Source of the DNA: Vibrio coralliilyticus ATCC BAA-450
GTDB lineage: Bacteria > Pseudomonadota > Gammaproteobacteria > Enterobacterales > Vibrionaceae
NCBI RefSeq assembly: GCF_000176135.1
Contig: NZ_ACZN01000016.1
Location: forward strand, 496,001 to 560,000
Direction: 5' to 3'
Length of the DNA: 64,000 nucleotides
Shown here piece by piece: positions 52,779 through 62,661 of the stretch; position 1 is the stretch's first letter, and each line of letters opens with the position of its first letter. The position numbers and the translations under genes are program-made. The notes under the pieces were generated by a model. It did no database searches. It was not told the DNA's origin and was given only the letters and a program-made list of their open reading frames with translations.

Positions 52779-52799
52779 AAGCCCTCGAATGAGGGCTTT
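52779..52799. terminator. Terminator between convergent MFS and MscS genes
   Basis: AAGCCCTC, loop GAAT, GAGGGCTT with an A/T-rich flank on both sides. It can serve both converging genes. Confidence 0.75.
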
Positions 52800-52803
52800 A
52801 TTA

Positions 52804-53898
52804 TTAGAGTTCGTTTGGCGTCTGTTCGTCTGAAAATTGCGGCTCAAACTTCAAGGTTTGAGTTGGGTACGCGATATCTGCGCCATGCTTGTGAATGATA
52901 GACATGATTTTTAACAGAACATCTTCTTTGACTTCATGATAGCGAATCCAGTTAACGGTTTTGGTGAAGGTATACACCATCATTTGCAGAGATGACGGAC
53001 CAAAAGCGTTGAAGTTGACGATGAGAGTCTGCTTGGTATCAATATCAGGGTGACTTTTCAACATTGTCTTAATGTCTTTTACGATTTGAGCAACCTTCTC
53101 TCCATCATCGTAGCGAACACCAATCGTCTCTTTGATTCTTCGGTTGAGCATTCGTGATGGGTTTTCCACCACTATGTTGCTGAATACTGAGTTAGGAACA
53201 TAAAGAGGTCGTTTGTCGAAAGTGCGGATAATCGTCATTCGCCACCCGATGCGCTCTACGGTGCCTTCGATCTGGCGATCCGGAGAGCGGATCCAGTCTC
53301 CGACTTTAAACGGACGATCGAAATAAATCATCATACCGCCAAAGAAGTTAGAGAGGAGGTCTTTGGCTGCTAAACCCACAACCAAGCCACCGACACCACC
53401 AAAGGTCAGTAAACCGGACAAGCTTAGGCCAAATGCCTGCATGATGGTCAGCATACCAATGGTAATGAAGAACAGCCTCGACACCTTGGCTATCGCTTGG
53501 ACTGTCGTCTCGTCCCTAGACTTCTGTTTTAAAACATACTCTTCGACATTGTTTATCAGCCGCATGGTGATCCAGATAAAGATAGCGATCACCAGTAGAA
53601 GCTTTAAAGTACTTAGCCAGTTCAGCTTAGACCCCATGTAGTCTTGCAGAATGAATCCAAGTGAAATTGTCGCGGGCCAACACCAAATCAGTGTGCTGAC
53701 GGGCGTTTTGAGTGCGTGTAGAGTAAGGTCATCCCAGTGGAATTTGGTTTTGCCGACAAGAATCTCTAGTCTACCGTAGATGATGCGCCATGCGATCCAA
53801 GCAAAGAAACTTGCGGCAGTGATGAACAGAACGTTGGTATCCCAGCTTTGCAGCATAGTCACAAGGTTCTGAGGCAATAAAGCAACTAACTCATTCAT
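52804..53898 (-). CDS. MscS-family mechanosensitive channel (YnaI-like)
   Basis: 364-aa inner-membrane channel that opens under membrane tension. Four or five helices in 1-180, with the pore helix GGVGGLVVGLAAKDLLSNFF near 166-185. Then the beta domain MIYFDRPFKVGDWIRSP and a C-terminal alpha/beta cage. Pore helix Gly/Ala pattern matches the MscS superfamily. The size suits the YnaI/YbdG-type members with extra N-terminal helices. Single gene. Confidence 0.92.
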   Translation of the reverse strand: MNELVALLPQNLVTMLQSWDTNVLFITAASFFAWIAWRIIYGRLEILVGKTKFHWDDLTLHALKTPVSTLIWCWPATISLGFILQDYMGSKLNWLSTLKLLLVIAIFIWITMRLINNVEEYVLKQKSRDETTVQAIAKVSRLFFITIGMLTIMQAFGLSLSGLLTFGGVGGLVVGLAAKDLLSNFFGGMMIYFDRPFKVGDWIRSPDRQIEGTVERIGWRMTIIRTFDKRPLYVPNSVFSNIVVENPSRMLNRRIKETIGVRYDDGEKVAQIVKDIKTMLKSHPDIDTKQTLIVNFNAFGPSSLQMMVYTFTKTVNWIRYHEVKEDVLLKIMSIIHKHGADIAYPTQTLKFEPQFSDEQTPNEL

Positions 53899-54035
53899 TT
53901 AAGGGGTCTTATTGTTGAAGTTATGAGGACAAGTATAAGGGGTTGTCAGTAGGCACACTACCGACATTTTTCCGACAGGTCTTATTCGCCTTCATTTCTG
54001 ATGACGGTAAATCAATAAACTGAGCAACGCTCTGT

Positions 54036-54533
54036 TTATTTCTTACTGCTGAAGTGTTCAGATAAAGCGGCTCGGCGATTTTTGGCAGAGCCTCCGCCGC
54101 CTTCCATATCAACCGTGTTTTCATAACCGGCTTTGATAAATCGCTGTGTTGGGCTGTTGGGTTCTAGACGACGAAGTTGAGGTGATTCGAAGGTACCTGC
54201 AATTTGATAAATTGAAATACCACCACCCGTTGTTACCGTGACTAGCTTTCCGTCAAAGTCGAAGTTAGTGGTGATTAACCGGTCATTTCGATAAACACCT
54301 ATTTCGTTAAACGTCAGAATTTCAGTGTTGTATTCAGGAGTGCCGATTTCTATCCAACGGCCGTAGACATTCTTAGGGTGGACGTAATCTTTGTAGCTGA
54401 AAAAAAGCAGCGCAGCAAAAGCTGTCGCCAAAATGAAAAATAGCGTTGCGAAAGATAATTTTACAAAAGCTTCTTTTTCCATGTAAGAGCGCTTTTTCAA
54501 TTTGGGTGCATTGGTTGTTCTGTTTAACGCCAC
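54036..54533 (-). CDS. DUF2850 membrane-anchored protein
   Basis: 165-aa protein with one membrane helix (about 26-47) and a periplasmic beta-rich domain with YGRWIEIGTPEYNTEILTF, the DUF2850 signature of vibrios. The C-terminus is charged, Gly/Ser/Lys-rich. The start at 54533 is GTG; the Met at 54482 is an alternative directly before the helix. Function unknown. Confidence 0.8.
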   Translation of the reverse strand: MALNRTTNAPKLKKRSYMEKEAFVKLSFATLFFILATAFAALLFFSYKDYVHPKNVYGRWIEIGTPEYNTEILTFNEIGVYRNDRLITTNFDFDGKLVTVTTGGGISIYQIAGTFESPQLRRLEPNSPTQRFIKAGYENTVDMEGGGGSAKNRRAALSEHFSSKK

Positions 54534-54668
54534 ACTAAACTGCTCTGGTCAGCGGAACTAAATCGAAAGTTTACCTTTAATTCGATTGCTGTGGTGTAAG
54601 AGTTTTCTCATTGACATTACTTATCAATAATAAGTTTGATCTTCAGCCCAAAAAATGCACGGTTTATT

Positions 54669-55979
54669 TTAGTCAATATAAGGTGCCACCAATGCCTTAA
54701 CATTCACTTTGGCCTTTAGTCTTGCTGCTAATAAGTATAGTCCGCCTATCTTGCGATGGAGAAACAGCGCATCTGCTGGCGGAGTATGCCAGTAGTTCTT
54801 TTCCATACTTAATACTGTCCCGGCCTCCCTCAATCGCATGGACAAATCACTGGTGCCAAAATCGTACTCCCCATCGAAAAGCATAGGTTCACAGGCCTGC
54901 TCAACCAAATTTAAAATGGCTGCTTTCTGTTGGCTTTCAATATCTTGACTAAAGAAACCTATCTGAGAGAGTGCGCTATCTAATGCATGACTATCATTTT
55001 TAGTCACCGCTTTAAACGCTCGTTGATAACCTTGACTGATTTTGTCGCTGTATGTTCTGGTCGCCCCGAAATCCAACAGAACGATTTTCTTACTCTCATG
55101 ATTAAACAGATAGTTGGCAAAGTTGGGGTCTGTTTGCACAAGTTGATACTCAAACAGTTCTCTGAAAAGAAGGGATAGCAACGCGGTCATCACTTTATCA
55201 CGAGTGATTTGGTCGCAATTACTGATTGTTTCAATAGGCTGCCCTTCGAGATAAGACATAGTTAGCACAGTTTCAGAGCTCACCGCAGGGTAAACTCTTG
55301 GAACTTCAAATTCAGTATCATTAATCAAATGCTTTCGATACGTTTCGAGAAATTCGGCTTCTTTTTTATAGTTGGCTTCGTCATGAAGTTGTTCTTTCGC
55401 TTGTTGAAGAAGGCCATTGATGTCGACATTTTTGGGAATTAAGCCTACCAGGTTAAGAAGTGTCGCCACATTGTCCACATCACTGTCGATGCTTTTTCTG
55501 ATACCTGGATATTGAACTTTGACTGCTATGGGATCACCCGCATCAGTATGAGCAAAGTGCACTTGTCCGATTGACGCACTGGCTATTGGCTTAAAGTTAA
55601 ACGACAAGAATTGAGACTTCCAATCGTCGCCTAAGCCGCTCGACATGACTTGTGTGAGCTGCTTGGCCAACATGGGGTTGGCGTCAGAACGTAAACGAGC
55701 CAGAATATCGGCGAGTTCAGGAGAGAGAAGATCACCTGCATCCATAGAGAGCATTTGGCCTATTTTCATTGCTGCACCGCGTAGGTGTGCTAATTGATCG
55801 GCCAGGCGTTTGATATTGGTAGGAGTAAGCAATAACTCTTGTTTACTAGGTTTATTGCCTTTCATCCATTGCTTTGTTCCTTCCGCAACGACATTAGAGC
55901 CTATTTTGGTCGCCAATGATGCCATCTGACCAAAACGAGATAATCTATTGGTTGGGATCTTGGATTCTTCCTTAGACAT
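54669..55979 (-). CDS. AarF/ABC1/UbiB-family atypical kinase
   Basis: 436 aa from the ATG at 55979, supported by AGGAGA upstream. KxGQ signature: MKIGQMLSMDAG near 70. ATP-binding Ala/Lys in IAVKVQYPG near 151, catalytic VQTDPNFANYLF near 285 and DFG in LLDFGATRTY near 300. The family supports ubiquinone or lipid metabolism by an atypical ATPase/kinase activity. It is shorter than UbiB and lacks its C-terminal membrane helices, so it is the AarF-like paralogue of soluble type. Confidence 0.88.
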   Translation of the reverse strand: MSKEESKIPTNRLSRFGQMASLATKIGSNVVAEGTKQWMKGNKPSKQELLLTPTNIKRLADQLAHLRGAAMKIGQMLSMDAGDLLSPELADILARLRSDANPMLAKQLTQVMSSGLGDDWKSQFLSFNFKPIASASIGQVHFAHTDAGDPIAVKVQYPGIRKSIDSDVDNVATLLNLVGLIPKNVDINGLLQQAKEQLHDEANYKKEAEFLETYRKHLINDTEFEVPRVYPAVSSETVLTMSYLEGQPIETISNCDQITRDKVMTALLSLLFRELFEYQLVQTDPNFANYLFNHESKKIVLLDFGATRTYSDKISQGYQRAFKAVTKNDSHALDSALSQIGFFSQDIESQQKAAILNLVEQACEPMLFDGEYDFGTSDLSMRLREAGTVLSMEKNYWHTPPADALFLHRKIGGLYLLAARLKAKVNVKALVAPYID

Positions 55980-56150
55980 CGAACATTCTCCTATCTTTTG
56001 GGTGTTTATACGGCAACCCACTGTTTTTATATCACTTTGTAAATGCACCGCCTAGCGTGCGGTTGAAATACTTACTTGCTAGGTGTCAATGATTCCGATA
56101 AAAACTAGCTCTGATACTTAGTTTCTATCGAATAATTTCAAGGAGGATAC

Positions 56151-56432
56151 ATGATCAAAGCAAATCATTATTTTGAAGGGAACGTACAGTCTTTAGCGTA
56201 CGAGCAAGACGGCGCACAATCTAGTGTAGGGGTAATGGCTCCTGGTGAATATACATTTGGCACGGCTGCGCCAGAGCGTATGACGGTGGTGCAGGGTAGC
56301 TTAACCGTTAAACGTGTTGGCGATGAGGATTGGGTAACTTACACCAAAGGTGAGTCATTTAACGTAGCAGGCGACTCGTCATTCGATCTTAAAGTCACTG
56401 CAGCAACTGCTTATCTGTGCGAGTACCTTTAA
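56151..56432 (+). CDS. ppnP: Pyrimidine/purine nucleoside phosphorylase PpnP
   Basis: 93-aa cupin-type enzyme (DUF1255, YaiE) that splits nucleosides with phosphate into base and ribose-1-phosphate. MAPGEYTFGTAAPERMTVVQG and ATAYLCEYL end are conserved throughout the family. AAGGAGG lies before the ATG. Single gene. Confidence 0.92.
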   Translation: MIKANHYFEGNVQSLAYEQDGAQSSVGVMAPGEYTFGTAAPERMTVVQGSLTVKRVGDEDWVTYTKGESFNVAGDSSFDLKVTAATAYLCEYL

Positions 56433-56781
56433 AATAAAACCAACAATCTCGTCGCGTATGTCTGTATGGTGGGCGGCGAGTAATAACATGCAAAACAAAA
56501 CGCAATTCGATTTTAAAAACGCAAATTCCATCTATGGAGGACGTATATTTCCTCTCTTCATCACATTTCTGTCCAAAAATCATTTCTTACATGCTTTCAA
56601 ATATTGGCAAAGACTTTGCTTAAACAAACTAATGAAAGGGCTTGAGAACAAGGCTATATGATGAGGTAGCAGCATTATTGTTCGGAAATCCCGAGATATG
56701 ACCAAGTAATAAACAGATTTGTCAGTTACATCGTTGGCTATACTTAGTTTGTAACTGAACTGCTTCGAGAGGAGGTTGATG
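56433..56781. other. Intergenic region after ppnP
   Basis: 349 bp. It contains an open frame of 67 codons (56458-56661) without ribosome site or recognisable protein character; I do not call it. No clear terminator after ppnP. GAGAGGAGG at 56767-56775 is the ribosome site of the next gene. Confidence 0.5.
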
Positions 56782-57069
56782 ATGGCTGTAGTACCGAAAC
56801 ACAAAGACCCGAACGCTCGTTACGATCCCAATCAGGAGCTTACTGCTGATCAGTTACACCGATTTGGCAAAGTAGCGAATAAAGCGCAAGCTCGGCGCGA
56901 TCAAATGGCACAGCGTAGCTCATTATCGACTGCTGCAAGGGCTGCCAAAGAGACCGCAATGAAGCCTATTGTTGTGCCAAAGAAGGATAAACCTAATTCT
57001 GCTCGTTACGCTGCTTGGATGTTGGTTGTGATGGCTATCTGTCTATGGCTCATGTTCATGAGCCGCTAA
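56782..57069 (+). CDS. Small basic tail-anchored protein
   Basis: 95-aa protein with a soluble, charged N-terminal part (KHKDPNARYDPNQELTADQL, then Lys/Arg/Ala-rich KVANKAQARRDQMAQR) and one C-terminal membrane helix (about 78-95). Very good ribosome site. The start could also be the ATG at 56779. Its 3' end overlaps the convergent diguanylate cyclase gene by 14 bp. Not recognised; perhaps a ribosome- or membrane-associated factor. Confidence 0.75.
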   Translation: MAVVPKHKDPNARYDPNQELTADQLHRFGKVANKAQARRDQMAQRSSLSTAARAAKETAMKPIVVPKKDKPNSARYAAWMLVVMAICLWLMFMSR

Positions 57070-58222
57070 ACTTATTTATTGGGGTTACCTTCTCTGCATC
57101 GGTACTCTTGATTGCAGGGACAGATCCAGCGTGATCACTTTGGTAATATCGATATTGGTTTTTTCCATTATGTTTTGCGGCGTACATTGCTTTGTCTGCA
57201 CAGCGAGTGAGCTCTGGCAGTGAGTCTCCATCGGTCGGAAAGATTGCGACACCAGCGCTTACGGTGAGTTTATTAATCCTTTCTGTGCTTTGGTAGCTGT
57301 CTTCAAACAAATGACAGATGCGCTCCAGTATATTGTTAAGGTCTTTTATGCTTCGTACATCGTAAAGAAGTAAGACAAACTCATCACCAGCATAACGTGC
57401 GATTGAATAGTCGTGTTTCTGTGTCTTCCTGTCTTTAGAGCGAATATTGTTCTTTAGGCGTTTTGAGAAATGTTGTAAAACTCGATCCCCTACATCATGG
57501 CCATAGGTATCATTGATGGCCTTAAAGTTATCAATATCGAGAAACACCATTGCGGTGACCGTCTTATTGGCACGTACTTCTTCTAATTTCTCCATTGCCC
57601 AGCTCTCAAAGCTCCAACGATTCGCAAGTCCAGTGAGTTGATCGCGATAAGCGAGGTCTTCAATCCCCTCTTTATAGAGCGATTGAATATAGTTGACGAC
57701 TTTGGAGTAGAAGTAAGATGAGGTATTACACAGTAAGCATAGGGCAAATAAACTGATCAGAAATCTATCTACAGAGAGCTGCAGTGGCACAGAAACTAAA
57801 TCCGTAAATAGACAGGTGATCATCGTCAAAACATAGAAGCTACTACTGAACAGCAATCCATAGCGGAATTCACAGACAAAAATAACAGCCGCCATAATAG
57901 GGTAGAGCCAAAGAAGGCGATCGGAGATATGTTCGCCGAATAGTAGCAACATCATTCCTTGAAAGAGCAAAACACATGAAAGCACCAAGTCTGAAAAGTT
58001 GGCTGACTGATTAAGTCTGAGGTACCAAAGATTGGCAGAGAGCACTGCCACGCACAGCATATTGAGTGTGCCAAACAGGTAGTTTTGATTGGCAATATGG
58101 ATAGAGCCGTAATAGGTTAAAATGACGAGCGCAATGACAGAACAGAGGAGCACGACTTTGCACTTGCGAGCAGAGCGCATATCCGCCATTTCTTCTAAAT
58201 GTTGTCCTACAAAACTCGCCAT
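57056..58222 (-). CDS. Membrane diguanylate cyclase with AGDEF motif
   Basis: About 388 aa from the ATG at 58222 (AAGGA five bases upstream; a GTG at 58246 is less likely). Six hydrophobic segments to about 185 form a MASE-like sensor. The GGDEF domain has DQLTGLANR, FLDIDNFKAINDTYGHDVGD, ARYAGDEF and ADKAMYAAKHNGKNQ. The first Gly of the motif is Ala, a change seen in some active enzymes. A 10-residue insertion lies before it, and no RxxD inhibitory site is at the normal spacing. Confidence 0.9.
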   Translation of the reverse strand: MASFVGQHLEEMADMRSARKCKVVLLCSVIALVILTYYGSIHIANQNYLFGTLNMLCVAVLSANLWYLRLNQSANFSDLVLSCVLLFQGMMLLLFGEHISDRLLWLYPIMAAVIFVCEFRYGLLFSSSFYVLTMITCLFTDLVSVPLQLSVDRFLISLFALCLLCNTSSYFYSKVVNYIQSLYKEGIEDLAYRDQLTGLANRWSFESWAMEKLEEVRANKTVTAMVFLDIDNFKAINDTYGHDVGDRVLQHFSKRLKNNIRSKDRKTQKHDYSIARYAGDEFVLLLYDVRSIKDLNNILERICHLFEDSYQSTERINKLTVSAGVAIFPTDGDSLPELTRCADKAMYAAKHNGKNQYRYYQSDHAGSVPAIKSTDAEKVTPINKFSGS

Positions 58223-58518
58223 TTGATTCCTTGCCCGTAAATTCACAATCCGGCAATTAAAGTCTAGAAGAAAAAAAGGAGTCTGAATGAAGGTATTAGA
58301 AAAGGAAATTGAATGAGATCAATTAATTATATGAGTCGTATTGCTTATGAGTTGGGGCTAAATTTAAGGCACTAAATTTTGGCGCATAGGTAACTCATTG
58401 TATTTGATGGTCAAATATAATAATCGATAATAAATTGGCGTTTTTAACTCTATGATTAGTTTAGAGAAAATGGAGTCCTAGTGTCATTCTATATAATAAA
58501 AAAATCTATAAATGGCAG

Positions 58519-59406
58519 CTAAGTACTGAATTCGCTACGAAGCCAATTGCGAAGTATTAGAACGTGTTCATTTTTAAGCTTCTCGGGCTGGCAGGCGAAG
58601 TAAAAATCCTGATGAGGGTTGAGGACTGGCTGGCCAACCTCGACGAGAGAGCCATTACTGACATCATCCCGGATAAACTGTCGATGTGTCACAAAGACAC
58701 CCAGTTTACGAATGGTCGCTTGAACCGCTTGAATTGAGGCTGAAAAGCTTAAATTATTGGCAAAAGGTGGCATAGAGAGTTGATGGTTTTCACACCATAC
58801 CTGCCAGTCATATTTTCGTCTGTCGTTAGCAGCAACGATAGCGGGATACTGAGCCAATAAAGATGCTGGTGTGGTCTCTTCATTGACTAGCTCAGGGCTA
58901 GCGGCCATTACCAATTCATCCCTAGCTAGTAATTCACAGTAGTAATCAGGCCAATCGTCAGTGTTTCCATGAATGATTGCGACATCAATGCCTTCGTTTT
59001 CCATAACAAAGCTACCGATTAGGTTTGAAATGCGTATATCCAGTTGCGGTGCATACTGATTAAATCGATTGACTCGGGGAATCCACCAGTGCATTGCCAG
59101 AGAGTGGACCATATTGAGTGTCAGTCTCTGGCTCTGCTGTTCGTCAATCAGATTTTGAGTGGCCGCTACAATCTGTTCTATTGCCGGGGCTACTTGTTTG
59201 TAGTACCTGCGGCCAGCTGCGTTGAGAGCCACTTTTCGCCCCGTCCGAATAAACAACGCCTGACCGATTTGTGTTTCGAGTGACTTGATAGCTTGGCTAA
59301 CAGCAGAGTGGCTGACGCTCAATTCATTGGCTGCCTCCGTCATACTGCCTGTTTCTGCCACAGCAATGAAGGAGTAAATAGACTTAAGAGGTGCTAGTTT
59401 TTTCAT
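58519..59406 (-). CDS. LysR-family transcriptional regulator
   Basis: 295 aa. N-terminal helix-turn-helix: LKSIYSFIAVAETGSMTEAA and SHSAVSQAIKSLETQIG. The C-terminal effector domain is GcvA-like (MHWWIPRVNRFNQYAPQLDI). Divergent from an EamA carrier gene across 90 bp, which likely holds its binding site. Probably controls that carrier. Confidence 0.92.
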   Translation of the reverse strand: MKKLAPLKSIYSFIAVAETGSMTEAANELSVSHSAVSQAIKSLETQIGQALFIRTGRKVALNAAGRRYYKQVAPAIEQIVAATQNLIDEQQSQRLTLNMVHSLAMHWWIPRVNRFNQYAPQLDIRISNLIGSFVMENEGIDVAIIHGNTDDWPDYYCELLARDELVMAASPELVNEETTPASLLAQYPAIVAANDRRKYDWQVWCENHQLSMPPFANNLSFSASIQAVQATIRKLGVFVTHRQFIRDDVSNGSLVEVGQPVLNPHQDFYFACQPEKLKNEHVLILRNWLRSEFST

Positions 59407-59496
59407 CTGTAAGTTTTTCTTACTTAACCTGTAAATATTACTCGTTTTTTATTTCTGCTTCAAACTTCTAAACTTAGCAGCAAATAGGGAGGAGTT

Positions 59497-60408
59497 ATGC
59501 CAAATCAGTTGTACCCAGTCTTATTCATGTTGTCTTCAACATTCAGTTTGTCACTAACCGGACTGTTTTCCAAATTTTTAAGCGAGCATTTTGATGCTAA
59601 CTTGCTAAGCTTTCTTCGTTTTATCTTGCCTGCGATGGTGCTCCTTTTGATGTTTATTGGCAAAGAAGTAAGATGGCCAGACCGCAATGAACAGGTCCCT
59701 CTTTGGGTGAGAGCGCTTTGCATTGGTGCATGTCAGGTGTGCTTTATCTATGCACTGCAGCACCTGACTCTCGTTGAGAGTGTTGTATTGTTTGGTACTG
59801 GACCATTATTTATTCCAGTGTTAGAAAAGCTTATATTTTCTGTTCACTTGAGTGTCGTTAATATTGTGGGACTTGTGACTACGTTTACCGGGGTCGTTTT
59901 GTTAGCGGGTGATGTCAGTGGCTTCAATTTCAGACTAGAACTCCTTATTGGCCTTGGAGCTGGGGTGTTTAATGCGGGTTCGCAGTTGAGCCTATACCGC
60001 ATCAGCAAGAGTAGATTGAATGCGTTTGAAATCAACCTATGGACTTTCCTCTATGCTGCTGTGGTAATTACTCCGCTTTTAGCGCTGAGTTTAGTCAATA
60101 ATCAAACTATGTATCAGCCTGCTGGAACTAATCCTTGGCTTATAATAGCGGTGCTTGGTGTTCTGGCGTTCCTGATCATCAATACTCAAGTATTTCGCTC
60201 AAAAGCCTACAAACTAGCAGAGTCCGGATCTCAGCTCGCACCGCTCATTTTTACCAACTTATTGTTTACCGCGTTATGGCAAGTACTGTTCTACAAAGAA
60301 AGTTACAGTGTGTATCAAGTGTTAGGCCTTTCGCTCATTATCATTGCTAACGTAGCCTGCGTACTGTTACCTAAGTGGTTGAAGAAAAGTAACTTAAAAG
60401 TAGCGTAA
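59497..60408 (+). CDS. EamA/DMT-family transporter
   Basis: 303-aa carrier with ten hydrophobic segments in two EamA repeats: FSKFLSEHFDANLLSFLRF in the first and LSLYRISKSRLNAFEIN in the second. GGGAGGAG six bases before the ATG is strong. Exports a metabolite or amino acid; regulated probably by the divergent LysR protein. Substrate unknown. Confidence 0.9.
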   Translation: MPNQLYPVLFMLSSTFSLSLTGLFSKFLSEHFDANLLSFLRFILPAMVLLLMFIGKEVRWPDRNEQVPLWVRALCIGACQVCFIYALQHLTLVESVVLFGTGPLFIPVLEKLIFSVHLSVVNIVGLVTTFTGVVLLAGDVSGFNFRLELLIGLGAGVFNAGSQLSLYRISKSRLNAFEINLWTFLYAAVVITPLLALSLVNNQTMYQPAGTNPWLIIAVLGVLAFLIINTQVFRSKAYKLAESGSQLAPLIFTNLLFTALWQVLFYKESYSVYQVLGLSLIIIANVACVLLPKWLKKSNLKVA

Positions 60409-60412
60409 GAAA

Positions 60413-61012
60413 TTAAAAAATGGTTCTGAAGGTGAGATTGATACGTTCACCTATTGATTGGTTAGTTTTGGGTAAGCTGTGCTTCCAGTGGTGTTGCATT
60501 TCGCCGGCCATGATGAGCAAGCTACCATGGCTAAGCTCAATATCATGGTTTTGTCCTGTATGTAGGTGTTTGAGAGTAAATCGTCGTGTAGCTCCAAGGC
60601 TGAGAGAAGCGATAGTAGGGTTTTGTCCTAACTCGGGCTCATTGTCTTGATGAGCCCCCATCGAATCCTGACCATCGCGATATAAGTTAAGTAATACTGA
60701 ATTGAATCTTTGGTTGGCGACGCCTTCGCATCGAGATTTAACGGACTGTAATCTTTCCGTCATTGGCATAGCAGGCATCGTTAAGCCAGAGTAGGTATAG
60801 GATTTATCTCCGTACCAAGCCTGCAAACGCGGTTGTAGCACGCTACGTCCAAAAAGCTGTATTCGCTCTTGTGTCCAAGGTGTTTCTAATTTGAGTGAAG
60901 ACATCAGTTCGTCGGCTTCATTGGATGAAATAAAGTTGTCTAACCACAATAATCGACCATTCGGTAAGTCGATCCATCTTTGTTCATAGGGTAAGGCTTC
61001 AAACAAATCCAA
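60413..61012 (-). CDS. AlkB-like 2-oxoglutarate/Fe(II) dioxygenase
   Basis: 199-aa enzyme of the DNA/RNA alkylation repair type. LNLYRDGQDSMGAHQDNEP contains the HxD iron ligands, HHWKHSLPK the second His and GERINLTFR the RxxxxxR 2-oxoglutarate motif. Size and pattern are AlkB (ALKBH2/3-like). The start at 61012 is TTG with AGAGAG upstream; no ATG is available. It converges with the EamA gene, four bases apart. Confidence 0.9.
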   Translation of the reverse strand: MDLFEALPYEQRWIDLPNGRLLWLDNFISSNEADELMSSLKLETPWTQERIQLFGRSVLQPRLQAWYGDKSYTYSGLTMPAMPMTERLQSVKSRCEGVANQRFNSVLLNLYRDGQDSMGAHQDNEPELGQNPTIASLSLGATRRFTLKHLHTGQNHDIELSHGSLLIMAGEMQHHWKHSLPKTNQSIGERINLTFRTIF

Positions 61013-61202
61013 AATTCACTCTCTTATCAATAATTTTATCTTTAACCGATGAAAACTCACTCAAGTTAATGTAGTTTTTATATAAGTGCTAAAACAATAG
61101 CCATAATAATAATTATATACCTCTAACTGGTTAGGAATAGAGGCATTACTACTCATCGGTCTAACAAACATGATCTTTTCGATGAGCTTTTGTGGGGGTG
61201 GA

Positions 61203-62576
61203 ATGAAGTATCGCTTTGGCAATCGATGGTCAGTGTTCTTGCTGGCTTTTACACTGTTTTCTTTGGCAGTTGGACTTATCGAGTCTATCGATCGCAGTCA
61301 AAAGAATTTTTTGAGAGATAGCTTGTTAGACCGCGCTAAAGAAGAGTTGTCTATTGTTCGTTCAGAGCTAGAGTCAGCTATCGTTTACGACATATTCGCC
61401 GTTAACGATATATCGGCGTTAGTCGCTTCTAACCCGAGTTTCGAATATTCAGGTTGGGATTTACTTGCTTCCAGCATTATGCGCAAAGCGAGTCACGTTA
61501 CTATCATCGGCTTGGCGCCTGATGATGTCATCAAATACATCTACCCGTTGGAAGGCAATGAGAAAGCACTTGGACTTGATTATCGAACAGTTCCAAGTCA
61601 GTGGCGAACGATAAAGAAAGCCCGCGAGGTTCAGGAGATCTTTATTGCTGGTCCTGTTAATTTGGTTCAGGGGGGAAGGGCGCTTGTTGCTCGCATACCT
61701 ATATTTACCGATCCGCTATACAACCGTGATTACTGGGGAGTATGTAGTGTTGTAATCTCATTGGAAACCTTGTTTATTGATGCTGGTGCTGAAGAGTTTT
61801 CTTTTAAATACAATTTAGCAATGCGTGGAATAAACAGCTCGGGATTGGATGGAGAAGTTTTTTACGGCTCGCAGAGCACTTTTGATAACGCATTTGCCAC
61901 CGAAACGGTCCACTTTCCATACGGCAGTTGGATAATAGCTGCTTCCACTAAGGATGATTTGCTTCGACACAGTGAGTGGTACCGAGTCCATGCAGTTCGT
62001 TTGCTAGGGTATCCAATGGTGCTGGTTCTGCTGATTGCCTTTGTCACCATTTTTCGCCTATATCAAGCTGCAGATCGACGCTCCCTTCACGATGAGCTAA
62101 CGTCGTTACCTAACCGTCGTTATTTTATGTATACCCTTCAAGGGCATTTTGACGCAGTCTCTCATTCTGGAAAAGGTGAGGTATTTGCAATCCTCAATGT
62201 TGATCTTGATAAATTTAAGCAAATCAATGATACCTACGGCCACGCAGCGGGGGACAAGGTATTGATTGCGGTAGCAGAGAGAATTAAAAGCGTACTCAGG
62301 GCTTCAGATGTGGTGGCTCGCATTGGTGGAGACGAGTTCTTAATTATGCTTCCAAGGATATCTTCTATTGAAGATGTTGATGTTCTAAACATTGAGCTAC
62401 AGAAAGCCATTTGCCATACGCCGGTCATTTTTGAGCAGCATCTCATCAATATTCATGTAAGTGTTGGTTTTGCTTTGTATAGCGCAGACTTTAAAGATGT
62501 TGATGACATGCTTAAGCTCGCCGATGTCCGAATGTATGAAGAGAAACGTCGACAGGCTCAGCGTAGCGGATTGTAG
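61203..62576 (+). CDS. Membrane sensor diguanylate cyclase (CHASE/Cache-GGDEF)
   Basis: About 457 aa from the ATG at 61203 (GGGGTGG upstream; Met at 61170 lacks a site). TM1 about 8-28, a periplasmic CHASE-like sensor about 30-260, TM2 about 265-285, then GGDEF with DELTSLPNRR, NVDLDKFKQINDTYGHAAGD, ARIGGDEF and ADVRMYEEKRR. The I-site RASD is at the normal spacing. It should synthesise c-di-GMP in response to a periplasmic signal. Single gene. Confidence 0.92.
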   Translation: MKYRFGNRWSVFLLAFTLFSLAVGLIESIDRSQKNFLRDSLLDRAKEELSIVRSELESAIVYDIFAVNDISALVASNPSFEYSGWDLLASSIMRKASHVTIIGLAPDDVIKYIYPLEGNEKALGLDYRTVPSQWRTIKKAREVQEIFIAGPVNLVQGGRALVARIPIFTDPLYNRDYWGVCSVVISLETLFIDAGAEEFSFKYNLAMRGINSSGLDGEVFYGSQSTFDNAFATETVHFPYGSWIIAASTKDDLLRHSEWYRVHAVRLLGYPMVLVLLIAFVTIFRLYQAADRRSLHDELTSLPNRRYFMYTLQGHFDAVSHSGKGEVFAILNVDLDKFKQINDTYGHAAGDKVLIAVAERIKSVLRASDVVARIGGDEFLIMLPRISSIEDVDVLNIELQKAICHTPVIFEQHLINIHVSVGFALYSADFKDVDDMLKLADVRMYEEKRRQAQRSGL

Positions 62577-62661
62577 TCACGAATCTCTGATTGCGTGTCG
62601 GCACTTACTCTAATTTCATGCTATAGACAATACTATAAGATGATGATTTAGAGGGATAAGA

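Noticed and set aside
56458..56661. 67-codon open frame after ppnP
   Set aside because: No ribosome site, irregular composition, no domain character.
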